A stretch of DNA of 53,478 nucleotides from Glomus cerebriforme (taxonomy: Eukaryota; Glomeromycota; Glomeromycetes; Glomerales; Glomeraceae), in NCBI GenBank assembly GCA_003550305.1, contig QKYT01000218.1, forward strand, positions 113,824 through 167,301. The letters run 5' to 3'. Below are positions 44,641 to 53,478 of this stretch, piece after piece. The notes under the pieces are model-generated. The model made no database searches. It was given only the letters and a program-made list of their open reading frames with translations, and was not told where the DNA came from. The position numbers were made by a program, and so were the translations under genes. Each line of letters opens with the position of its first letter. Position 1 is the stretch's first letter.

Positions 44641-45859
44641 GGATTAATTGCTAAATATTCGACCACATTCTGATGAGTCGATAGTTTGTACTTTATGGGA
44701 ACAAATCTCCTTAAAATATGATGCACCGGTATTATGCAATCCTGACGTTCAGAATAAAAATCTTTACTTTAAAGTTCGATATTACAACTTACAAGTCTGT
44801 TGATTATTATTAACGCTAAAATGAAATCAAGAATTTGTTGGCTTATACCATTGAATATATACCAAGTTATGCTCAAAAGTCCCGTCAGATAAATCGATTG
44901 TATGTTTGAAAAAATACTGGATTTAATCTGGATAGCAGTCCACTTCATCAGTATTCATCATAAATTTGGATAAAACATAAGAGTTTACAATGTGTCGTGA
45001 TGATATTGCCAAGCTGAATATTTCAGAACCAATTTGACATTTTCCAAATTGGTTCATCTTGACACGAATAATTATTGAATTATCAGTTCTTTCTCTAAAC
45101 AGTTTCTGAAAATTATACATTTCATAGGTTACCATATAATAATCAATCATTCAGTCAAGCATTTTGCTTGACAATAATATATCTTCAGATGAGGGTCTTA
45201 ACATTTCACCTGGAAATTGTTCTCTTCCAGTAATTACTGAGATCTGAATATCCATAGAATAAAGTAAAAATTGATATATCTCATCAGAGGAAAACTCATC
45301 TGTTGCTGATAAAGATTTAACATTCGGTCAATTCTCAAGTAATTCAATACCCTTTAGGTTTATTTCAGAACTTTTAGCCATAATTTGTGCATCAAACATT
45401 ATTTTTCGCATAAGTTCTAGTTCGATATGTCAGTGACTATTAGGCAAAGAGCCTAAAAAATATGAGAATTAGTAAGTAAAATCAACCAAAAATTAATAAA
45501 AATATACGTAAATTTAACTTACCTAGCATACCATTCATACGCTCAAAGGAAAAATACCAAAAAGCATATAAAGGTCATAATCAAACGAACATTCACATAA
45601 ATGAAGTGCCAAATGTAGATTCGGCGTGATTTGGTCTTGACCATAATTGTTTTCTATTAGTTTCACTATTTCAATTAATTTTTGATGAACTTCAGTCATT
45701 ATATTAACCTCAACAATTCTATTAACAAAGAGCTGACAAACTCTTATGAAATATATAAGAATTTTATGATCATCATTCCCAAATGATCCCAAAGTGAGAC
45801 AGTTAAATAAATTGTAAAAAAAATTTTTCACTGATTGGCAGTGAAATTCAAAAAGCCTT

Positions 45860-46600
45860 TACCATAATATAGTTGTAGCTGAAATTATTTTAGTATTACA
45901 GAAATCTGTAATTATGTAATTCTGTAATTATTAAGTAATTCATCAAAAAAATTCCGAATTCCGTAATTAATTTTGGGTTCCGTAATTAATTTTATATTAC
46001 GAAAATATTTGGCTAGAATTAACCTTAATTTTGGCCGAATTATATTTAGAAAATTTAATAAATAATAACTCAGCATCTAGTAATCCGTTTTGGATGATCT
46101 TACCACCATTTGATTCGTCTCGGTATGACGATTCTAATGATGTTAAAATCATTTAATTTCAATTACTAGATCGCATTCTGATATCAATAATTGTTAAACA
46201 TATATAGTATCATAACTTTATCAATATTAATGCTAGAAATATGATTTTACCGCCATTAGAATCGTCTTATCATGACAAATCGAATGGTAGTAAATTCATT
46301 TAAATCTAATTATTAGATCTTGCTCTGACTTCAATAATCTTTAAATGTTTATAGTATTTTAACTTCATCAATATCGAAGCTAAAGAAATGAAATATATAC
46401 CATTAGATTCGTCTCAATGAGACAATCAATTTAATGGTGGTAAAATCAATAAAATTGGATTACTAGATCACGAGAAAATGTCAATTTTGCATTGTTATAC
46501 AAAATGTAAATTAATTACAGAATTACGTAATTAATTACGATTATGGAATTTCAGATTTCAAATTTGCCAATTGAATTTCAGAAACAACTATATACCACAA
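45860..46600. mobile_element. 725-bp MITE inserted in the transposase, with 8-bp target duplication
   Basis: The element at 45868-46592 begins TATAGTTGTAGCTGAAATT and ends with the inverted form TATAGTTGTTTCTGAAATT. Flanks are taccataa (45860-45867) and taccacaa (46593-46600). Removing the element and one flank restores the transposase reading KIYCG-KGFLNFTANQ, a conserved block in this family. The interior contains 147-bp repeats and attacgtaattaattacg palindromes. It has no coding capacity. Confidence 0.88.
46104..46450. repeat. degenerate tandem repeat with 147-bp period
   Basis: The motif g-a-(t/a)-tcgtct ends at 46120, 46267 and 46414, an exact 147-bp spacing twice. Flanking words (accaccatt/accgccatta/accatta before; ttactagatc/ttattagatc/ttactagatc after) keep the same register. 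Confidence 0.8.
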
Positions 46601-48464
46601 TATATTTTTCTCAGAATCTGACCGATATCTGCTGGTACAGAAAATTGATTCATCTTTTTCTGCACTTCNTTTAGAATATTCTTCNTTAATATTNCTTNAT
46701 CTATCCAGATTTGCTTTACAATCCACCTTGCAATGCCTAGGAATAGGCAGTGCATCGAATCTACTGTCATAAAATAAATCAGATCAAAATATGATAACTG
46801 CAGCAATTTGGACTATCTAATACCAGTTTGCTTCACAAATCATTTTCTTGAAGCTTTAAAATTACAGCATCTCCATCCCAAAGCATTCTGACGATATTGA
46901 GTGAAATCTCGAGTAATGAACCATTCATCTATGTCGTCCATGTCAGCAAAGTTATGCTGATGATTCTCGTAATTGGCCTTCTTTTGGCATCTATGGCATG
47001 AAACTAATGCNGAAACATGGCCGCATATTTTTCTGGCGGCAGGAANGTCNNATGATACAANTATTAATGCCGCACGAATTCTCTTTCCTTCTGGANATTC
47101 ATTTGTATTCAGAGNCACTCCATTCNAAAGTGACTCTAACTCATTAACAATCAGCGCCAAATAATGATTAATTTTGTGCAAACTAACTTCGTTCAGCCTA
47201 GATAATAGACTAAAAAGTAGCAAGTTTTCACGACGGAAGCAAATATCACGCGGCAAATTGTAAATAGTCACGTATATCGCTCCCATACTATGCATCATTC
47301 CATCATATGGCTGAAACTAATCAAGATTCAGCATAAGACCAAGATGCAAATCTGCTACTTCAGGTTAGAAAAAAACAGTCGAATCGTCATCTTTGAAAGT
47401 TCTCCAGACTTCTCTGTCATAAATATCAGTCAAAATGTTATCCATCTTTGACTGAGTTGCCCAATGTCTGAGAGAACTTTTGAAACCAGATCGATAAAAT
47501 ATTGTTACCAATTGATTATTAATTCTGGTAAACAGATATATCAATTCAGGCCGAATTATAATCATAGCATCTAATGATTTTGTTAGTCAAGATAAAGGTT
47601 CTTGGTATAAATTCAACTGATAGGTTGACGAATTGGAAAACTCAATATGATGACATTTCATAATTGCAGGAGTTACATCTTGACGAAAGTTTTCTACTTT
47701 ATTCTTTTCATAAAACTTGTAGCATTTCGGGCAAGGTACAAAGGCCTGAAATTGGTCTTTCAAACCAAGTTTATTTCTTGTCATATAAAGTGAATCTGGA
47801 AATGTACTAAAATTATTACCTTCGATCTCATTTAGAACCAATTTCATGAATTTTATTAAAAATTCAGTTGCCGTTTCTGGTATATTGAACCTTTTTTGAA
47901 AGTTCATTATCCATAAGAGTATCCATAAAAATTGATCATTATGGATTGTGTGCGTAATGTTTACATCATAAAATGATTCCAAGGAGGACATGGTTAATTC
48001 TCAAAAATTTCATTTAGTTCATTATCGGTGCTTTGTCTTTGCTTAGATTTGGATAGTTCAAAATAATCCTTAAAAATTTCATTTAGTTTATTATTTGCTA
48101 AAATGTCAGTGCTTTGCTCAGATTCGGATGGTTCAATTAGTTCAATCGAGTATTTAGTATACCTTGAAGTGCATTCTCAAGGTAAAAAATCAAAATTGAT
48201 GTCGATATATGAATTGTCTTCCATTATATCCTGATTTTCTTCTGTATCGACAGATCGTTCAATATCCTGCATTAAAACTCCAATTGAAGTCGAATGAGAT
48301 GATTCGTCAGTATCCATATCTTCATAAACTTCTTGACCTTCTTGACGTGTATTTGCATTAGAACTTTGTAAGGAAATTTCATTATTGGCTGATTTATGTC
48401 TCTTTCTTGTGTGAGGATCAACCAATTTTCCCTTGCATTTGTTGCAAGGACATGGAACTTTCAT

Positions 48465-48988
48465 TCTTTTTTTTTAGTTATATTAATAGTATTAGTAGTA
48501 TCTGGTCGATAATCTTTATTAAGTACATATGATAATTTTCTATTTCGAACCATTTTGTGCATAAAATAATAACCTTGGTAAACATCTCATTCGAAATCTA
48601 TTTAATTGATTTAAATTGATTTAATGCAGTAAAAAATGCAACAAAACTTGTTCTATTTAATTAAATTGATTGAATTAAATTGATTTGACTAAAAATAGAC
48701 AGTAAAAATATAATGAAATTTGTTCTATTTAATTAAATTGATTGAATTAAATTGATCAACTAAAAATAGACAGTAAAAAATGTAATAAAATTTATTCTAT
48801 TAATTAAATTGATTGAATTAAATTGATCAACTAAAAATAGATAATAAAAGTATAACAAAAGCTTAATGATCAATATCACAAAAGTTTACCGAGAGTTTAA
48901 TTAAATCTATAAAAAGAGTGGTATTTCAGCTTATTTTTTTCACTTCTCTNTTGAAANTCTAAAATTCATTATAAATTGATATACAAAT
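48465..48988. promoter_or_regulatory. divergent spacer between the two transposon genes
   Basis: About 520 bp lie between the start codons of the Plavaka-type transposase (-) and the accessory gene (+). It contains a direct repeat of about 65-70 bp (ttctatttaattaaattgat ... gactaaaaatagacagtaaaa) three times between 48650 and 48850. Confidence 0.5.
48650..48850. repeat. three direct repeats of about 65-70 bp
   Basis: The phrase attctatttaattaaattg(attgaatt)aaattgat(c)aactaaaaatagacagtaaaa occurs at about 48652, 48722 and 48796 with small differences. It lies between the divergent transposon genes. Confidence 0.7.
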
Positions 48989-50012
48989 ATGGATCGCGAA
49001 AAACAAACTGATGAAAATACGAGTCAAAAATTAAAGAAAGATCGCTTTCACTTTCAAATTCCCGAAGATTTATTAGATAACCATGCAACATCTGTCATTT
49101 CTTTAGGAAGTGCACCAGTAACAATTAAAAAATTCGCTTTCTAACGAAATATTTACTTAATAAAAATTGTGAAAAAGATTTAACAAATGTTCAAGATTCA
49201 ACCCACGTTCGGCAAGAATCAACCCATACTAGTTCAGAATATGAGAGTGACTGTTGATTTTGATTATATAATTTTATTTAATTATTATTCACTTTCTAAT
49301 ATTATTTTCTACATTTGACTAGACTTAAAAGTCAAAAACCAGGATTTAAAGTCCCAAAATGAAAAACTTTGACAGCAATTAAAGGAACTTGGTGAAAAAT
49401 TCCAGATGATGTCCTCAGATTTAAAAGGGCTGCAGGAAAATAATGAATATTTAATGGATATTAATCAAGAATTTAGTCATGAAAATGATCAACTTTCTAC
49501 AGATCTTAAGAGGTATTAGCAGTCCGGTGGTGAAAATGATCAACTTTTTGCAGATCTTAAGAGATATTAGCAGTCGTTCGAACCTCGATCAAATAAGCGA
49601 AAGGAAAAAAAAGAATCAGAGAAAAAAAGACAAAAAAGTAGTTCACACTATAAATCGAAGAAAAAATGCTCTATTAGATATAAGAGCAGTTCAGAGGATA
49701 GTAGTACAGATGAAAGTTCATCCAGTTCATATGACAACAAAAAGAGCGTCAGGGTTCGTCCAATTTTCTTAGACGATTTTATGATTTGTACCAATACTTA
49801 TCAAATTTCTTTTCTTTCTTTGTTTGCAAATAATTTAGGCTGGAATGAAGACAATTTTGAAAACTATTCCTCCCGATCTCAACATGAACTATAATGAAAT
49901 GTTCAATAGCCAATCAAACATCAAATTTTGAAGAAAACTCATTCCAGAATTGATCAAGGCTTTAAAACTGAATTATCATGCTTCTTATGATCAAATAAGC
50001 AAATGGCTCTAA
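48989..50012 (+). pseudogene. coiled-coil accessory gene of the transposon, decayed
   Basis: The start MDREKQTDENTSQKLKKDRF is followed, after a one-base frame change near 49135, by a Thr/Ser/Glu-rich part. A further exon from 49322 encodes a heptad-rich coiled coil (LKSQNQDLKSQNEKL ... LKGLQENNEYLMDINQEF). Then come a Lys/Ser-rich basic segment and, after a probable intron ending at 49839, a closing part (AGMKTILKTIPPDLNMNYNE ... SYDQISKWL). Stops occur at 49370 (TGA), 49517 and 49568 (TAG, in a duplicated 51-bp unit) and 49929 (TGA). It is divergent from the transposase and probably belongs to the same element. Confidence 0.6.
49481..49582 (+). repeat. 51-bp tandem duplication
   Basis: The segment gaaaatgatcaactttctac ... 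ggtattagcagtc starting at 49481 is repeated from 49532 with a few changes. It encodes 17 residues of the coiled coil. Both copies carry the same in-frame TAG. Confidence 0.85.
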
Positions 50013-52560
50013 ACATTTTATAGATCAAGGAAAAGTAGAAACAATTACAAAATAAAAGGATGAATTTTTATTACAATTATAGTTAGTTTAAATTAGGATT
50101 AGTAGTATTACAGAATATTGAAGAAGGCAGTAATACATGTAATTTCTGATTAAATTAACAAATCAGTAAATTCCTTCTCTTTTGTATATATACTTTATTT
50201 TATTTAGTTTGATTTATATTTATTATTCGATATTTATTTAATTATATAAGTAATACATAATTTTATTATTAAAATATACACTTTATTTTATTTTGTTATA
50301 TAATTATATTCTATATTTAAAATTTACATTTTATTCTATTTACAAACTTTTGCAGTATTAAATTTTCTGTTACTAGTATATCCCACAATGCATATATTAA
50401 TGTAATAATAGTGCAAATTTTCTAAAAAAAAAACTGAAATAATTACCATAATTCTGGCTATAATTTTACAATTACCAATCTGAAAATTAAGGACTGTTAT
50501 TTATTTATTTATTTACTTTTTCTTTTAGAAATGAGTATATTTTTGAATTTTAATTGTAATGCTTTCTTTTTAAAAAAATATATTTTTTTTTTCCTTTAAT
50601 AATTATTAATTCATCTTTTTTTCTTTTATTACTCTTTGGGTTCCTTCTTTCATTAAACCATCTTATTTCTTCTTTAATAATTCTTAAACTATTTTTTTTT
50701 CTTTTCTAAGAACAGTTTTGTTATAAAATACAAAAGAATAAGTTTAGTTTTTATTCTCTTTTAATAATTGCTAATCCACCTTTTTTTCTTTTATTACTCT
50801 TTAGGTTTCTTCTTTAATAATTATTAAACCACTTTGTTTTCTTTTCTAGGATAGTTTTGTTATGAAATTCAGAAGAATAAGTTTTGGTTTCTACTATTGG
50901 ATTTTTCTTTTAATAATTATTATTAAATTATCTTTTTTTCTTTTCTAGAAAAGTTTTGTTGTGAAATTCAGAAGAGTAAGTTTAGCTTTACTCTTTGGAT
51001 TTCTTTAATAATTATTATTAAACTACCTTTTTTTTTAGAAACAGTTCTCTTGTAAAATTTAAAGAGTAAGTTTAGATTTTCTTTGTAAGATTTCTTTAAT
51101 AAATTATTATAATACTTTTTATTTCTTTTTTATTTTTTTTAGAAATTGACAAGACACTCCTTAACTAACTTTTAATTATCATTATCATCAAAAAGTGAAG
51201 TAAAATTTATTGAATCCTATAGTTTTGTTTATTTAAAATCATCAACTGTTATTAATAATAAATTTTGTTTCTTTGCTTTTAAACCTAAACTTAGTTAATT
51301 CAAATTATGCCCATCTACTCTTTTCCATATACAATAAGAATAGCATTTTATTCTTAAGATATGAAAGATAAGTTTAAGATTTTTTTTCTATTCTAAGATC
51401 TTTAATAATTTCTATAATGCTTTTTTTTATATGAAAGTTCAATGTATTTCTTATAAAAGTTAGTATTATAATGACAAATATTAAATTTTTTATCTTTTAT
51501 TATAATTTAGTTATACACGAAGAGTTAATTATATGATTTCTGCAATTCTTTAAGTTACTGATGTATTTATTTGAGAAATAATTTTATATAGCACTTTTGA
51601 TATAATTCTTTATTGTATTAAATGTAAATTATAAGATTTATTAAATAAAAATACAATTTTATCCCAGAAAATTTTATAAAAAAGAATATTAAAAAATGGT
51701 TAGTGGTATCTGAAAAATATTGGAAAATAGTTTAAAAATTGAATTTATATTCTGAACAATTTCACTTTTATTCCAAACTTTTTAACATGAATTCTGAATA
51801 TTATTTTTATACTTTTAAAATATCCAGAAATTGTGCAAAAATCTAGTAATTTGCTATATAATTTATTTGTTATACAGATTTAATACAGTTTTTTTAGATT
51901 TCACCCAAATTCTGAGTGATACAGAATTTATATAAGGTCCAGAAATTTGCAAATTTCCAGATCTTCATTTATTAGAAAAAGAGTTAGAAATACTTTCTGC
52001 ATAATTTCTAGATAAAAATTTTTTATAGTGAGTGCAATATCAGTAAAATTCTTGCCAAAAAATAGGGGCTATATAACATAAGATTTGTATATATATTTAG
52101 CATTATTTTTTTAGAGTTGATTTGCATTTGTTTTTTATGTATTATGTCTCCAATTCATGTTACTATCATATTAACAAAACAATATTTAGATATAGACATA
52201 TTTTTCAGCAATCATTATTTTGCATATGAAATTTGGAAATGTATATATTAATCTTTTGTTATTCTCCTTCAATCAAAGATCTTCAGAAAAAAAGCTTTTC
52301 TATTATTTCTATACATTAATACCTAAAAATATTTCATAAAATAATTAGTTTATTTCCTGCAATACTAAAGGTATAAAGGAAGCAATTTGCAAGAAGGATT
52401 AATGAAGTAACAAAATGCTATATGTAATTGCTAGTAAAAATTCAGAAATTGCTTTCTTCAGGACATTTACATATACTATAAAAACAGGGCTATAAAATGT
52501 CTTATATAAGAAATTACATAGTTATCTTTTTGAAAAACAATACCATAGAAAACCAAGAGA
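50013..52560. other. 2.5-kb AT-rich repeat region, no gene
   Basis: Apart from the minisatellite-like array at 50520-51150, I see AT-rich DNA with no coding potential and no clear terminal repeats. Confidence 0.4.
50520..51150. repeat. degenerate minisatellite-like array
   Basis: Four to five imperfect copies of a unit made of ctttaataattattaaa, a T-rich run with cttttctag, agttttgttatgaaattcag and aagaataagtttag. The agttttgtt core recurs at about 50715, 50854 and 50952, with a diverged copy at 51043, so unit length varies between about 90 and 140 bp. Confidence 0.65.
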
Positions 52561-53192
52561 GCTCAGTTAATACAGAAGTTCTATTTAATATGGAAAAGAT
52601 TACTGCTAATGATATTAATATGGAGGGTATCATAAACCTCTACCCAAGCAGAGATATTTACAAAGTATAGTCAAGACACAATAGAGTCCTAAAAATACTT
52701 GTACTATATATATTAAAATATTTTTCAGAGAATATTTTTTATGAAGAGTCAGATTTTTTATCAATTAAATCTAACAAAACCATCCAAGATTATGAGTTAT
52801 GTATAAAATGTGATACTTCTATTTTAATAGAAGATTCACTTAGATCCCTTATATTAAACATTTGTAATGATATGATCTACCAGATTTATGTGAAAGGAAC
52901 TAATAAAAGAGAAATATTATATTGTTAATATGACAAGGATGATAATAGTGATCCATTATTACCACTACCTAATTATGATAATGCCAATTTGTTTGAGGAG
53001 ACTTGCAATAAATATTCTGAAGTAAATAAGAATATAGTATGCAAGAGGACTGATACTGCCAGAAAAATTTATGACATCTTTAATGAAATAGGAAAAGATA
53101 AGATTTGTTATATCAAGTTCTTTATACTATACAGTTTTTTAGATCTAATGAGAAGTGAAATCATGTACATCATAAAAAATTTTAAGGATTAG
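52561..53192 (+). pseudogene. unidentified gene with one in-frame stop
   Basis: An upstream piece near 52590-52668 reads MEKITANDINMEGIINLYPS and then a stop. The main exon, from an acceptor at 52728, encodes NIFYEESDFLSIKSNKTIQDYELCIKCD and a Leu/Ile-rich continuation. It is interrupted by TAA at 52926-52928 (LYC-stop-YDKDD) and runs on in the same frame to a stop at 53190-53192 (MRSEIMYIIKNFKD). The single stop could be CAA changed to TAA. No family is recognised. Confidence 0.5.
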
Positions 53193-53478
53193 TACTTACT
53201 GCATCACAATCATATAATACTGTTCTGGTGCTGGAATACCCTTAACACTTGTATTTTATATTCTGAATTTTTTAATATAATAAAATTTTTCAAATGTAAT
53301 TTCTGTCCACATCATGATAAAACTTCAAAAGATACTTATGGCATATTTTTTTTTTTTTTTTTTTTGACAAGTTAAACGTATTTATTGTATTATATGTCAT
53401 ATGACGAATACTTTCTATAAATTACGTATACATCCTCTATAAAGAAAAATGTAACTTGTCGCGCAAGGTTATTAGTTT
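53193..53478. other. window end with a kinase fragment and a long T run
   Basis: At about 53318-53346 the plus strand encodes DKTSKDTYGI, matching the activation-loop segment of the kinase family. It then breaks into a T run of about 23 bases (53347-53365 and neighbours) and unrelated sequence. Only this short match supports it. Confidence 0.5.

Larger units (their letters stand above)
44641..48464 (-). pseudogene. Plavaka/Tnp2-type transposase, decayed
   Basis: The N terminus (ATG at 48464) carries the Cys motif PCPCNKCKGKLVDPHTRKRH typical of Plavaka-type transposases. Further blocks are MDNILTDIYDREVWRTF (about 47400), RRENLLLFSLLSRLNEVSLH (about 47200), an R-K-I-C-G-H-V ... CHRC region (about 47000), and YFDLIYFMTVDSMHCLFLG (about 46770). 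Then come DIGQILRKIYCG (about 46620), continued after an insertion by KGFLNFTANQ (about 45850), PNLHLALHLCECSFDY (about 45600), and IQYFFKHTIDLSDGTFEHNL (about 44880). Many stops and some frameshifts and unresolved bases break it. Several stops (44923, 44827, 44782) sit where Gln or Arg is expected. A 725-bp MITE splits it at 45868-46592. Confidence 0.82.

Noticed and set aside
1..53478. tRNA, rRNA, CRISPR arrays, bacterial operons
   Set aside because: I looked for conserved tRNA arms, rRNA-like GC-rich blocks and regular spacer arrays and saw none. The tandem arrays found lack spacer structure.

Overview
The window looks like nuclear DNA of a filamentous, early-diverging fungus, most likely an arbuscular mycorrhizal fungus of the Rhizophagus type. 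The reasons are very AT-rich DNA, genes split by many short GT-AG introns, fungal-type proteins (a Ste11 MAPKKK with SAM and Ras-binding domains, a Ppg1 phosphatase, a MogA-MoeA fusion), a repeated family of zinc-ribbon/tyrosine-kinase-like kinases, and dense MULE, hAT and Plavaka/Tnp2-type DNA transposons. The species assignment is inference. All exon models were spliced by eye. They are supported by frame continuity across every junction and by conserved motifs, not by transcripts.

Layout. 1-3.1 kb is repeat-rich and holds a MITE with a perfect 8-bp target duplication and a long inverted-repeat element. 3.2-30.6 kb is a gene-rich stretch interrupted by repeats at 9.6-16.4 kb. Its genes are STE11 (-), a small KNH-like protein (+), a Ser/Pro-rich protein with repeated R-R-x-S motifs (+), a gephyrin/CnxE-type molybdenum-cofactor enzyme (-), an ASA1-like WD40 protein (+), the 3-ketodihydrosphingosine reductase TSC10 (+), the Mediator subunit MED6 (-), the phosphatase PPG1 (-), and an aldo-keto-reductase-like protein lacking key catalytic residues (-). 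The interrupting repeats are a gapped inverted-repeat element and a 3.5-kb MULE whose transposase frame is intact except for five stop codons.

31.0-43.4 kb is a kinase cluster. Kinase 1 (+) and kinase 2 (-) form a large inverted duplication. The spacer between them holds a transposase fragment, an array of small hairpins, and a Uma2-family nuclease-like gene carrying a C-terminal C2H2 zinc finger. A third kinase copy is a pseudogene split by a 3.08-kb hAT element. 44-50 kb is a decayed Plavaka/Tnp2-type transposon with a divergent coiled-coil accessory gene; its transposase is itself interrupted by a 725-bp MITE built round 147-bp repeats. 50-53.5 kb is AT-rich repeat DNA with a broken unknown gene and a kinase fragment.

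The most interesting items are the Uma2-C2H2 gene inside the kinase palindrome, the shared loss of the terminal exon in two kinase copies, the nested insertions with readable target-site duplications, the almost purely transition-type (C-to-T or G-to-A) stop codons in the dead transposons, and the aldo-keto reductase with altered active-site residues. No tRNA, rRNA or CRISPR array was seen.
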